Assembly (NCBI RefSeq): GCF_018390695.1
Contig: NZ_JAHBGF010000020.1
Coordinates: 725,340-789,339 of the forward strand
Reading direction: 5' to 3'
Source: Ancylobacter sonchi
GTDB lineage: Bacteria > Pseudomonadota > Alphaproteobacteria > Rhizobiales > Xanthobacteraceae
Length of the DNA: 64,000 nucleotides
Made by a program: the position numbers and the translations under genes. This document shows, piece by piece, positions 39,205 through 47,476 of this stretch. The number at the start of each line of letters is the position of its first letter. Position 1 is the first letter of the stretch. The notes under the pieces were generated by a model. The model worked only from the letters and a program-made list of their open reading frames with translations, did not search any database and was not told the DNA's origin.

Positions 39205-39891
39205 ATGGCACGGCGGAAATCATCACAGCCTAAGGGGAGAAAGCTGCCTCCAGGCCTTTTCCTCCTGTTGCTGCTTGCGCTGCCGCTTGCCTGGTGCAGC
39301 GGCGGCAAGGATGAGCCGGATCATCGGGTTGCCACATCGGCGCCAGCGCCCGTTGTGAGCCCGGCGGCTGCGCCGCCCCCATCCAGCCCTCCGCTTCGCT
39401 CGCATGTCGCGGCATCTTCCCCACCACAGGATATCGAGCCCGCGCCTGCGGCAATGGCGGGGACGGCCGAATTGGCAGAGCCGATCCGGGAAGCGCTCTA
39501 CGTGACCGCGAAGGTGAACGTTCGTGGGGCTCCCAACACCTCAGGGCGGGTGATCGGCAGCCTTTCCGCTGGCACAACCGTCGATGCGGGAGAAAGCCGA
39601 GGCAATTGGCGTCGGGTATGGTTCGATGGACAAGAAGGTTGGATTTCGTCCCGCTACCTGTCCGCTCGCCCTCCGTCCGTCACCGCTCCCATGCGGGAGC
39701 CCAGTCGGACGGTGGCACGGCTTGCCGCAGAGCCGGATGCAGACGACGATAGCGGCGGTGTCACTCCGATCCGCGAACCCTATGTCGGCACCTGCGACTG
39801 CCCATACGACGTGATGCGCAACGGCCGAAGCTGCGGTGGGCGGAGCGCCTATAGCCGCCCGGGCGGCAGGAAGCCGAAGTGCTATCGCTAA
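39205..39891 (+). CDS. Bacterial SH3-domain protein
   Basis: A 228-residue protein with an N-terminal membrane anchor (LFLLLLLALPLAW, followed by CSGG), a Pro/Ala-rich linker, an SH3 domain at ~95-150 (KVNVRGAPNTSGRVIGSL, GWISSRYL) and a Cys-rich tail (GTCDCPYDVMRNGRSCGG). SH3b domains bind peptidoglycan, so an envelope role is likely. The Cys-rich tail recurs in many rhizobial proteins near nucleases. Confidence 0.8.
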   Translation: MARRKSSQPKGRKLPPGLFLLLLLALPLAWCSGGKDEPDHRVATSAPAPVVSPAAAPPPSSPPLRSHVAASSPPQDIEPAPAAMAGTAELAEPIREALYVTAKVNVRGAPNTSGRVIGSLSAGTTVDAGESRGNWRRVWFDGQEGWISSRYLSARPPSVTAPMREPSRTVARLAAEPDADDDSGGVTPIREPYVGTCDCPYDVMRNGRSCGGRSAYSRPGGRKPKCYR

Positions 39892-39988
39892 CGGGCGCTC
39901 CCGGGTCTGTCACCGACATCACCAAGCCGACGAAATGGGGCCGACGATGACGCCTATACGCGTAACCGGCAGCTGTTGTTGCAGACAT

Positions 39989-40014
39989 AAAAGGCCCGGC
40001 ACTATGGCCGGGCC
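39989..40014 (-). terminator. Rho-independent terminator of the small gene at 40037
   Basis: On the minus strand GGCCCGGC-N6-GCCGGGCC is followed by TTTTAT. It lies 22 bp after the stop of the 50-residue gene. Confidence 0.8.
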
Positions 40015-40036
40015 CCATACTCGCTAGCCGAGCTAG

Positions 40037-40189
40037 TCAGCTATCGTTGTCGTTGTCAGCGACCGGAATACGGAACGCCCGCTTCCCATACTTCTTAGCC
40101 CAGATCTTGGTCCCGTCAGGCAGCGTGATCCAAGGGCGATAGATGTACTTAGGCTCGGCCGCTGAAGCGGCCTTTTCGGGGAGCGCCAT
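40037..40189 (-). CDS. Small hypothetical protein (50 residues)
   Basis: A short frame with GGAGAT upstream of ATG. It encodes a basic protein with KYIYRPWITLPDGTKIWAKK followed by YGKRAFRIPV and an Asp/Asn-rich tail. Proteins of this 'RPWIT...AKxYGxxAFxIPV' kind occur in many rhizobial mobile regions; function unknown. It has its own terminator just downstream, which supports expression. Confidence 0.7.
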   Translation of the reverse strand: MALPEKAASAAEPKYIYRPWITLPDGTKIWAKKYGKRAFRIPVADNDNDS

Positions 40190-40217
40190 TAGGTATCTCC
40201 TATCATGGCGGGTTGAC

Positions 40218-40355
40218 CCGAGGCGCCGGAAGGCTTATTTGCACAACTGTCAGATTGAGCTTCGGCCTTCCAGACGCCTCGGTATCCACTCGACGAGCCG
40301 ACGGTCCGCCGATGGAACTTATTGCAAGACCCCGCCCCTCCAAGGCGGGGTTTTT
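40218..40355 (+). ncRNA. Candidate structured small RNA
   Basis: A long hairpin (CCGAGGCG and GGAAGGC at 40218-40234, pairing with 40265-40282, with a small internal loop) is followed 48 bp later by a strong terminator. No reading frame fits between them. The arrangement suggests a free-standing RNA of about 140 nt; no promoter was identified. Confidence 0.35.
40330..40355 (+). terminator. Rho-independent terminator
   Basis: CCCCGCC and GGCGGGG pair around a 7-nt loop, followed by five T. No protein gene precedes it on this strand within 400 bp. Confidence 0.85.
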
Positions 40356-40473
40356 GCGTTGTCACGATATATAGCGTTTGAATCCTCGAATGACAACTCA
40401 ATGAGGACTCCGTTAACCATTTTCTGGATTTACCCCCCATTCTGATGCATAGTGGCTTAAATAGGAGGCCACC

Positions 40474-40935
40474 ATGAATGCTCATACGAGTGGGATTTAT
40501 GAAATGGCTGATCTCGAAGAGGCCGGCTACCAAGGACTTATCCAACAGCGCGAACGGCTGGAGAGGGATCTTCGGACCGTCAATGAGGCGATCTCTAAGT
40601 ACGAGCACATCGCTGCGCTGAAGAAAGAGCTAGCGTCGCTCGTCACGCTGGAAACTGCGCCCGTAGTCCCGAAGCGCCGGAGGAATGCACTTCCGCCAGC
40701 GCGCATCGCCAAAACTGCGAGGGAAATAATTCTGAAAGCCGGTCGACCTCTGACGCGTTACGAGATCGCCAAGGCGCTGGAGCATCAGGGCGTTGCTCTT
40801 GTCGGGAGCGACCCGATCAAGAATGTTGGAACGATCCTGTGGCGCCACCGGGATGAGTTCGAGAACATTCCTGACCGTGGGTACTGGCCAAAGGATGTGC
40901 CGCTCGAAGGCGCACACGAGCTCGACAAAAATTGA
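40474..40935 (+). CDS. HARE/winged-helix-type hypothetical protein
   Basis: A 153-residue protein: an N-terminal coiled coil (residues 10-60), then a basic link (KRRRNALPPAR), then a winged-helix module from ~85 (RPLTRYEIAKALEHQGVAL, NVGTILWRHRDEFENIP) resembling HARE-HTH domains. These occur in restriction-linked and chromatin proteins and bind DNA. AGGAGG precedes the ATG, and a terminator follows the stop. Confidence 0.7.
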   Translation: MNAHTSGIYEMADLEEAGYQGLIQQRERLERDLRTVNEAISKYEHIAALKKELASLVTLETAPVVPKRRRNALPPARIAKTAREIILKAGRPLTRYEIAKALEHQGVALVGSDPIKNVGTILWRHRDEFENIPDRGYWPKDVPLEGAHELDKN

Positions 40936-40952
40936 GAGTGCACTTAATTGCA

Positions 40953-40979
40953 AAGCCCGGCCAAGCGCCGGGCTTTTTC
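40953..40979 (+). terminator. Rho-independent terminator of the HARE-type gene
   Basis: AAGCCCGGC and GCCGGGCTT pair around CAAGC, followed by T-rich sequence. Confidence 0.88.
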
Positions 40980-41063
40980 ATTTTTGGCGGGGAACCCAAA
41001 CACGGACGTCGCGTTTCCCGAACGCCTGACTGATCCCCCTCGTCAGGCTCGATTGTCAGAACT

Positions 41064-41087
41064 GGCCCGGCTTCGGCCGGGCCTTTG
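41064..41087 (+). terminator. Terminator-like stem with TTCG loop
   Basis: GGCCCGGC-TTCG-GCCGGGCC followed by TTTG. The T-run is short. It repeats the GGCCCGGC stem of two nearby terminators. No plus-strand gene ends here. Confidence 0.55.
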
Positions 41088-41216
41088 TTCAAGCGCCTTC
41101 CAGAATCCTTTCGGGCACCTCGCCGAACGAGGCTATCCAGGATGGGTTGGTCCGCGTCGTCGCTTTCAGGGTCAACGTCGCGAGAGAAGGCGACCGCGCA
41201 GGGCTCCACCGCCACC

Positions 41217-41768
41217 TCACCACGGTGCATCCTCTCTCGGATCAGGCAACCCGGCTCTGACCATCGCTGCGTCCACCTTCTCGGCGAGCCCCCTCCGATA
41301 GCCTGTGTGACACTCACCAGCATGCAGCCAGATATGCTTGCCAGGCTCCGGAGACATAACCGCCAGCAGATGAGAGGTGGAGCTATCGGCATATCCGCAC
41401 ATAGCGCAGCAACCGAGAGCATGACCGGGAAGCATCATGCGCGGGCTATTCAACAGCCGCGCCCGAACCTGCGGGAGCGCCCTTTTGACGGCTGATGCTC
41501 GATCAGCACCACGATCCATTTCCCGCTGAACGACCCGGCTCCAGAGCTTCGCAATATCAGCCGAGAGCTCGTCCGATCGGCCATTTTCGTTTCCGGCTAC
41601 ATCGTTTTCGGGGGGAACGTGGGGAACAAGGGGAACAGGCTCGACAAATCCTTCCGTAGCAACGGTTTGCGGCGTTCCCCACCCTGTTCCCCAACTCGAC
41701 TGGGCTTGGGGAACAAGGGGAACAATTTCGGTGCGATGCCGGGAAAAGGCAGCAAAACGGGCTGTCAT
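41217..41768 (-). CDS. Hypothetical protein with a Cys/His cluster, end of replication cassette
   Basis: A 183-residue protein. The second half has CCAMCGYADSS and HAGECHTGYR, a likely zinc site. No family is recognised. GGAAGG precedes the ATG. It lies 13 bp after the DUF927 gene and so belongs to the same transcript. Confidence 0.65.
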   Translation of the reverse strand: MTARFAAFSRHRTEIVPLVPQAQSSWGTGWGTPQTVATEGFVEPVPLVPHVPPENDVAGNENGRSDELSADIAKLWSRVVQREMDRGADRASAVKRALPQVRARLLNSPRMMLPGHALGCCAMCGYADSSTSHLLAVMSPEPGKHIWLHAGECHTGYRRGLAEKVDAAMVRAGLPDPREDAPW

Positions 41769-41781
41769 GACCCTTCCTCCC

Positions 41782-43152
41782 CTAGAACTGGGCTTGCTGG
41801 GGGGCTCGGGCCTCTCCCTCATCCTCCTCATCGCCGAGGATGCGCGGGGTGATCACGTAGCAGCGGGGAGGGGAGGTGAAGCCGGGCAAGCGCGTCTTGA
41901 CCTGCGGCTTTCCATCCCCGCCGGCGGCCAGATAGCCACGACGGATCAGCGCCTTTGCGACGGAGGCAGCGTCGAGGCCGGCGCATACCTCGGTACGCCA
42001 TACCTCGGGCAGCATCAGATACTCGGTACCACCTCCGTCAACTCGGCGCCGGAATCCGGCCCGGTTCGGAATCCGCTGCTCAATGGGGGCGCCCTGGCTA
42101 TCGGTAGGGACGAGCTCACCCATAGCCTCGAAGCGCGAGGCGCCATGGAGCTCGATGAACCGCCGCACCGCCGATATAGCCTCGACGTCCTCAGCCGGCT
42201 CGATCCCGCCGCGCTGAGTGAGCCAGTCGGTGAGGCACCGTGCCGCCGCCTGTGTCGCCTCTCCCTCCGGCCATGGCAGGATACCGGCCGCAGTTGCCAT
42301 CTCGCCAGCGGCGGCCACGAGCCCGAAGCGCGCGGCAACACGACTGATCTGTCCATCCGCCCCAGCCGGCGCATTGTCGCGAAGGAACTCGTCGACATGG
42401 TCTTTCACGGCGGGAGCGATAGCGTCGAACTCATCCACCAGCACCCCCAGGAAGGAACGGGTCGGGTGACCATAGTGCTCGCTGGCTGCCACCTTGAGAT
42501 GCCGGGCGAACGCATCGGCATTGGCGAAGCCGTGCAGGTTTTCGAACATGCCCATGCCGGCGCCTGCGTCGGCCGGAATATCGACAATGCGGACCTGTTG
42601 CCCTGCCGCGGCCCGTCGGCCCCTGCCATCCTCGGCGATCTTGTCGGCAAGGGAGAGCTCACCGCTCGAGAGGAACAGCAGCCGCCACTCTGCCGCCGGG
42701 CGAGCCTCTCCGGATCGCGACGCCCTCGACTTCCCGACACCATTTGCGAGCATATAGGCGATCTGCCCTGCCTCGCGCCCATCCACTTGTCCCATCTCAT
42801 CAAGGCAGAGCAGACAGTCGCAATGCATGCCGGCGACACCCTCCAGCCCATTGGATGTGGCGCGCCATGTGCGGACATAGCCGCGAATGCCGCCGCCACC
42901 CCAGGCGGACCCAGCCACGACGAGTGCGGTGCTCTTGCCGGTTGACGATGCGCCTCTGAAATGAAAGCCGCCGCTTTCGGATCCGGTCGGATAGAGCAGC
43001 GGCGCGGCAAAGGCCGTCGAGAGCGCCAGTGCCAGCCTTGAATTGCCCACGGCATAGCGTGCGATATCTCGCTGCCAGCCCTCCAGCGTCCCGGCCTCAC
43101 GCAAGGCGTGATCGACGCTGCCGCTGGTCTGCAGAATGATCCGTTCACCCAT
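41782..43152 (-). CDS. DUF927 helicase-like domain protein (C-terminal part of a split gene)
   Basis: A 456-residue ATPase. Walker A is in FRGASSTGKSTAL and Walker B in LLCLDEMG. It corresponds to the main part of DUF927 proteins, which act as replicative helicases of mobile elements. The N-terminal portion of DUF927 is found in the preceding gene, and the ATG used here overlaps that gene's stop (ATGGGTGA). A one-base change would join the two into a single Toprim-DUF927 polypeptide. So this is either a frameshift mutant, a reading error, or a natural split. Confidence 0.75.
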   Translation of the reverse strand: MGERIILQTSGSVDHALREAGTLEGWQRDIARYAVGNSRLALALSTAFAAPLLYPTGSESGGFHFRGASSTGKSTALVVAGSAWGGGGIRGYVRTWRATSNGLEGVAGMHCDCLLCLDEMGQVDGREAGQIAYMLANGVGKSRASRSGEARPAAEWRLLFLSSGELSLADKIAEDGRGRRAAAGQQVRIVDIPADAGAGMGMFENLHGFANADAFARHLKVAASEHYGHPTRSFLGVLVDEFDAIAPAVKDHVDEFLRDNAPAGADGQISRVAARFGLVAAAGEMATAAGILPWPEGEATQAAARCLTDWLTQRGGIEPAEDVEAISAVRRFIELHGASRFEAMGELVPTDSQGAPIEQRIPNRAGFRRRVDGGGTEYLMLPEVWRTEVCAGLDAASVAKALIRRGYLAAGGDGKPQVKTRLPGFTSPPRCYVITPRILGDEEDEGEARAPQQAQF

Positions 43153-44413
43153 GGTTGGGATCCACCGTCTGGTTGCTGAGAATGAACGACTTGCCGTGCC
43201 AGCCGACGCGGCCGACACAGCGGGCTTTCTCATCCGGCCGGGCGGTGGAGATGTATTCATGCAGGGCATCGCGAGCGAACTTGCCCGGTGCCATGATCAG
43301 GCCCAGGGACAAGAGGCGTTCGCGATAGGCGGTGCCGTCGCCGGCCAGCATCGCCATGGGCATGGCCCACTGCTTCCGGCGCCCGTCGCGATCCGTCACC
43401 GTCAGGAGGCGGCCCCATTCCTCACCGTCAGAGCTGCGGGTCTCGGCCGCAATATCGAGTAGCGAGCAAAACCACTTCCACTCGGTAGTGATAGTGCCGG
43501 TTTCCTTGTCCCTGTGGTCGACGCGCTTTTCGACGCCATGCGGCCATGACCGGAACATGCCAAGTGTCGGATCATCGTCTTCGTCGGCGGTGTCACCGCG
43601 CTCGGCGGCATCGAGATAGGGCGACAGGAACGCCGGATCCTTTCGCATCTCGGCAAGGGCTCCTGCCGTCCAGCCCTCATCAGCAGCGTCGGCTAGATCC
43701 CAACCGTCCTTCATCGGCTCGCCGCGCGTCACCTTCACGCCGTCGCGCCAGAGCCAGGCGCCGAGACGTTCGGGCACGAGATGCAGGACGCGAGCCGCAC
43801 CAGCAGCACGGGCGAACTCGCACACCTTGTCGCCGAAGTCCTGGCCGGGATGATGGGGCTTGCCCTTGTCGGTCGTCCGCCCTGGCTCGTCATAGTCGGT
43901 AGCAATCACCACCGTGCGGCCGGCGAGCGGGCTGAAGTCCGTAAGGTGCGGGCTCTTGGCCCCGTGGGCCGGTGTGGTCGCGACCATATCGGGGAACAGG
44001 TCGCGCGCCGAGTCGCGGGACTTCTCGCCCTCTGTGACCAGCACCAACGCGGCAGGATCGGCAAGGATCGCCGGCAAGGCATAGAGAGGGCGAGGCGCAG
44101 GAATGCCCTTCGACCGCCAGCCGCGCTTGCCGTCGTCGAGCTCGCAATAGGTAACGGGCAGGATTTCCTTGCCCGGCTCGCCATCGGCCCCGGTGAAGTC
44201 CCAGCGACAGACATAGCCAACGAGCTCACCGGTCGCGTTGCAGTAGGGCCAGGAGCGCGACGGCGCGCCGAGCTTCGGGTGCTTGAAGGCCATGGGCGGC
44301 GCATCCGTCGGCACCGGAATAATCGGCGTCTTCGTGCTGCCCTTCGGCGTGGACTGCTGCGCTGCCGCCACCTCATCAGCGGAGAGCGGCGCGAACATGA
44401 GACCCGCATCCAT
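43145..44413 (-). CDS. Toprim primase domain protein with start of DUF927
   Basis: A 422-residue protein. The Toprim motifs are LVLVTEGEKSRDSA and VVIATDYDEPGR (near residues 117-175). From ~300 it carries the front of a DUF927 domain and ends at CVGRVGWHGKSFILSNQT, where the family would continue without a break. It should prime replication of a phage or satellite. Its ATG overlaps the previous stop by one base. Confidence 0.8.
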   Translation of the reverse strand: MDAGLMFAPLSADEVAAAQQSTPKGSTKTPIIPVPTDAPPMAFKHPKLGAPSRSWPYCNATGELVGYVCRWDFTGADGEPGKEILPVTYCELDDGKRGWRSKGIPAPRPLYALPAILADPAALVLVTEGEKSRDSARDLFPDMVATTPAHGAKSPHLTDFSPLAGRTVVIATDYDEPGRTTDKGKPHHPGQDFGDKVCEFARAAGAARVLHLVPERLGAWLWRDGVKVTRGEPMKDGWDLADAADEGWTAGALAEMRKDPAFLSPYLDAAERGDTADEDDDPTLGMFRSWPHGVEKRVDHRDKETGTITTEWKWFCSLLDIAAETRSSDGEEWGRLLTVTDRDGRRKQWAMPMAMLAGDGTAYRERLLSLGLIMAPGKFARDALHEYISTARPDEKARCVGRVGWHGKSFILSNQTVDPNHG

Positions 44414-44742
44414 CAGCGCACCTCCAGCATGTCGGCAAGGTGGCGGGCGGCCTCCAGCTGACTGGTGCCGGAGAGGTACGCCGCAAGGCTAACGGGATCG
44501 CCGCCGGCGTCGCCGGTCGCGAAGTCGGACCATTTGCCGGATGTCATGTTGATGCGGAAGCTGCCGGTAGAGCGGTCGGAGCGGCGCGGGTTAAGTGCCA
44601 CCCACTCCCGGCCCTCACGATGCCCGCCGGGGAGCCAGCGAGACAGCAGGGCGGGCAATGCCGCCAGGGCGGCGGCATTCACCTTGTCGAAGTCGAGAGA
44701 CGGGCGGCGATCCGTCGAGAAGCCGAAGGGATGATCCGTCAA
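44413..44742 (-). CDS. Primase-associated N-terminal domain protein
   Basis: A 109-residue protein of the type that precedes Toprim in phage primases: LPALLSRWLPGGHREGREWV and SGKWSDFATGDAGGDPVSLAAYL. The start is taken as TTG at 44742, where AGGGAGGA lies 5 bp upstream and TTGA overlaps the previous stop. The upstream in-frame extension is the shadow of another gene. Confidence 0.65.
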   Translation of the reverse strand: MTDHPFGFSTDRRPSLDFDKVNAAALAALPALLSRWLPGGHREGREWVALNPRRSDRSTGSFRINMTSGKWSDFATGDAGGDPVSLAAYLSGTSQLEAARHLADMLEVR

Positions 44743-44981
44743 AGGCGATCCTCCCTGTTGACGAGGCGCACCTCGGCATTCCAGCGGATCGCGGCCTCCA
44801 TCGCCGCAGTGAGCGCGACGGTCTTGGTGGCATCCTCGGCGAGGAACATTCCGCCGTTCTCGTCCGCCAGGAAGCAGACCCACGCCCCCGAACGCGGATA
44901 GACCAATGCGCAGGAGGGGCGTCCGACGAAGTGCGCATCGCTCGGCAGGTAGGGCTCCGTAATCGGAGCGAACGACCTCAT
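44739..44981 (-). CDS. Hypothetical protein in the replication cassette
   Basis: An 80-residue soluble protein of unknown function. It overlaps the next gene by 4 bp (TTGA) and the previous by ATGA, so it is translated as part of the cassette. No family is recognised. Confidence 0.6.
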   Translation of the reverse strand: MRSFAPITEPYLPSDAHFVGRPSCALVYPRSGAWVCFLADENGGMFLAEDATKTVALTAAMEAAIRWNAEVRLVNREDRL

Positions 44982-45577
44982 GCCCTACCTCCTTCATCGC
45001 TCGCCCAGGCGTCTCGGAGGCGGCAAAATTCCTGAATGAGGATGTTGATGGCTTCAGTGGTCCAGTAGTCGACCATGGCTTCTTCGGCCGGTCGTCTCGG
45101 GTTGACCGCAGCGGCGACGAATGTGGCCATATGAGCCCAGACAGCACTCAGCCGGTCCAGTCTCTCCGCATCCGAGGCGTCGGTCGGTAGAGCGCAATTG
45201 GAATCGAACGCGAGGCGCGCCGCTCGGATAGCTTCAGCAGTCAGCCTTTGCTTCAGCGCCTTATCGTCATCGCTCCATTGCGGCTCGTAGCTGGCTGGAA
45301 TGCCCTCCAGCTCCCTCATGCGCGTGGAGAAGGCCTGCGCGGCCTCGATCCAGATTGCGTGGATCTCGTTCGATCCGGTGACGCCCTGCTCGAATGCGAC
45401 CAGCCTCACCGGCTCCACGGTCGACATCAGATGGCGGTTGATGGTCGCGAGACGCACGTCTCGCCGGAAATTGTCGGGGTCTGCGGATCCGTAGGCCCAC
45501 AGCCAGTCGAACGCCTGCTGGGCGGCCTCATGCGCGATATCGGTTACGAGGGATTTCAGGTTGGCGTCGTCCACCAT
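44978..45577 (-). CDS. Hypothetical protein in the replication cassette
   Basis: A 199-residue, mostly helical, acidic protein (AHEAAQQAFDWLWAYGSA, RLDRLSAVWAHMATFVAAA). The start at MVDDAN follows GGAGGTTCGGTG. No family is recognised. Confidence 0.6.
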   Translation of the reverse strand: MVDDANLKSLVTDIAHEAAQQAFDWLWAYGSADPDNFRRDVRLATINRHLMSTVEPVRLVAFEQGVTGSNEIHAIWIEAAQAFSTRMRELEGIPASYEPQWSDDDKALKQRLTAEAIRAARLAFDSNCALPTDASDAERLDRLSAVWAHMATFVAAAVNPRRPAEEAMVDYWTTEAINILIQEFCRLRDAWASDEGGRA

Positions 45578-45783
45578 CACCGAACCTCCCTGCCGAGGCC
45601 GGCCAGTTCGATATGCGCGAGCACGACGGCGAACGGCACGCCGCAACTCGCCGAGATGCGGCGCGCCCTGATGTGCAGAGGATTGACGCTCGAGGGATTG
45701 GGCGGGCGCCAGTCGAACAGCGGAAGGCCGGCTCCCGGCTGAATTTCCTTGCCCGGATTCCGGGCGTGGGCTAAAAAAGACAT
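45577..45783 (-). CDS. Small hypothetical protein in the replication cassette
   Basis: A 68-residue protein with LPLFDWRPPNPSSVN and a short helix-turn-helix-like end (ISASCGVPFAVVLAHIELAGL). Similar small proteins follow excisionase genes in rhizobial prophages. Function unknown; DNA binding is possible. Confidence 0.6.
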   Translation of the reverse strand: MSFLAHARNPGKEIQPGAGLPLFDWRPPNPSSVNPLHIRARRISASCGVPFAVVLAHIELAGLGREVR

Positions 45784-45829
45784 CGAAATCGGTCCTTGGC
45801 GGGATTGGGTTTCAGACGCGAATTCTCAG

Positions 45830-45856
45830 CACCCGGTGCTGTGCCGGCACCGGGTG
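45830..45856. promoter_or_regulatory. Perfect 10-bp hairpin between excisionase and downstream genes
   Basis: CACCCGGTGC-N7-GCACCGGGTG. No T-run on either side, so it is not a standard terminator; it may be an attenuator, a protein site or an RNA-processing site in the leader of the replication cassette. Confidence 0.5.
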
Positions 45857-45865
45857 TTCGCGTTC

Positions 45866-46078
45866 TCAGGCAGCGCTGGTCGTGAAGCGCGGCAACTTGC
45901 CGAACCACACCTCGATGGCGGCACGGGTAATCACCGTGCGGCGCCCCAATTTGTGAGCCTCCAGGCGGCCGGCCTGGATCTCGTCGTAGATTTTGTTTCG
46001 GCCTACCCCCATGACGCGAGCCGCGCCGCTGACGTCATAGGCGAGTGGTTCAGTTTCGGGTTTCGGTCGAAAGCTCAT
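45866..46078 (-). CDS. Excisionase/AlpA-type helix-turn-helix protein
   Basis: A 70-residue HTH_17 protein: YDVSGAARVMGVGRNKIYDE then LEAHKLGRRTVITRAAIEVW. Such proteins act as excisionases or as activators of satellite operons. It lies at the head of the replication cassette. Confidence 0.82.
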   Translation of the reverse strand: MSFRPKPETEPLAYDVSGAARVMGVGRNKIYDEIQAGRLEAHKLGRRTVITRAAIEVWFGKLPRFTTSAA

Positions 46079-46184
46079 TCTCAGTCCTCAGCATGACCGT
46101 TGCGTCAGAGTGTGTCCCGACGTGTTCCGGCGGTTGCTGAGGAAGGTGGCAGGTGGATTTGGCGCTGTAACTGACCGGAAATCG

Positions 46185-46712
46185 CTATTTAGGTTTACTG
46201 GAATTCTGGCGCTGCCAATCCGCCTCCATTGCCTCAAAAACCGGCTTGCACTTACTCCAGCACCGGTAAGCGTAATCTCGCGAGATGTTGAATTTGGACA
46301 TTGTCTTATCGATTGCGGCTTCAACATTGGAGCCGTTGTAAATTTCAACGCGAACAGCGTCAGCGATAGCGCTTACCGCCATTGCGTCTTGGGGCGCTCC
46401 CCTACGCCTGTGCTTGAATTCCAGCTTTCTGTCATTTGCACGCTGGTCGTCGTTAGGTACGAGCAGCTCGATCAATGCTCCACTAATGTCTCGGTGGAGG
46501 TTACCCCGCTCCAGCAGTTCAACCAGAGCGCGTCGACCCAGCACCTCAGCGTCAGAGCCACTGGAGGCATAGTGTCGGCGATACAGTCCTTTTGCGTCGG
46601 GTTTGATGTAGCCGTTCAAGAATACTCGGGCATACCTCCGACGCTCCGCGTCCGTTTCAAACTGATATGTTTGCGCGTCAAATTGCGTATTTAATCCAGG
46701 GGACTTCGCCAT
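46185..46712 (-). CDS. Hypothetical protein, possible DNA-binding
   Basis: A 175-residue basic protein. The last third (AIADAVRVEIYNGSNVEAAI, KFNISRDYAYRCWSK) looks like a helix-turn-helix that resembles transposase-type HTH. No family is recognised. Confidence 0.6.
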   Translation of the reverse strand: MAKSPGLNTQFDAQTYQFETDAERRRYARVFLNGYIKPDAKGLYRRHYASSGSDAEVLGRRALVELLERGNLHRDISGALIELLVPNDDQRANDRKLEFKHRRRGAPQDAMAVSAIADAVRVEIYNGSNVEAAIDKTMSKFNISRDYAYRCWSKCKPVFEAMEADWQRQNSSKPK

Positions 46713-46843
46713 AGCCCAGGTTGTCCTTTCTTGGCGGCTTCCTCTACCAGATCAAAAGCGCGCTCAGCACCGAGGGAGCGCGGGGAAACCGAGCGGTGCA
46801 ACTCGGCTTGTCGGCTGGCCGACCTATCCCCGCGCAAGATCAT
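46691..46843 (-). CDS. Possible small protein upstream of the 46185 gene
   Basis: A 50-codon frame with AAGG before ATG. It reads ASRQAELHRSVSPRSLG and AERAFDLVEEAAKKGQPGL, with coding-like helix composition, and overlaps the next gene by 22 bp. Confidence 0.4.
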   Translation of the reverse strand: MILRGDRSASRQAELHRSVSPRSLGAERAFDLVEEAAKKGQPGLWRSPLD

Positions 46844-47053
46844 GGCGCCCTTGACGATTCGGAACAAGACGCGAACACGGAACGGTGCTAGGTTCCCCAG
46901 CCGGCCAAGCTACTAGGCGCAGTGGGTCGCTCTCGCGACGCCGAGGCCCATGGAGGTCTCGGACTGTCGCGCCTACCCCCTTGGCCTCGGGGGAATTGGG
47001 ATGTTCGGTGATGAGGCGCCGGAGCATGTCCAGCGCCGGCAATCTCGATTGGC

Positions 47054-47476
47054 TCAGCGGGTGCCAAGCAGGACAAAACTGCGGTTAAGGTCCCGCTGGT
47101 CTCCTTCGCGGCTAAAGATATTCGCCACAACGGCCGGCGTATATGAACGGTCGTCCGGCATTACCGCCGATATCGTGACGTCCCACCCAAGATACCCCGT
47201 CGCCAACATGTTCATCGCTTGGACGAGATGGCGGCAGGACATTTGCCCTAGCGCCACGGCGCGAGGGTCCGCACCTTTAAGATGTCGGTCGCCGGCGCGC
47301 ATCAAGGGGCCTACACTGTTGATATCGCCGGGAGGTGGCAGTGTTCGGGCGAACGCCATCTCCGAAATGTCCGGCAGCGTGCCATCACCGCTAAAGGTGC
47401 AGAGCGACGTGGCGAGAGCGGGCTTTACTGCCAGCAAGGCCGGCGCTGCGCCAAGGAAGAACGAACGCCGGTTCAT
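47054..47476 (-). CDS. Exported hypothetical protein (Tat-like signal)
   Basis: A 140-residue protein starting MNRRSFFLGAAPALLAV, an RR-type signal. The mature part has no recognised domain. Its ATG overlaps the stop of the preceding exported protein. Confidence 0.55.
   Translation of the reverse strand: MNRRSFFLGAAPALLAVKPALATSLCTFSGDGTLPDISEMAFARTLPPPGDINSVGPLMRAGDRHLKGADPRAVALGQMSCRHLVQAMNMLATGYLGWDVTISAVMPDDRSYTPAVVANIFSREGDQRDLNRSFVLLGTR

Noticed and set aside
46824..47042. A 72-codon minus-strand frame starting MPALDMLRRLI
   Set aside because: Only the first ~30 codons look protein-like; no ribosome-binding site, and the end overlaps a better small frame.
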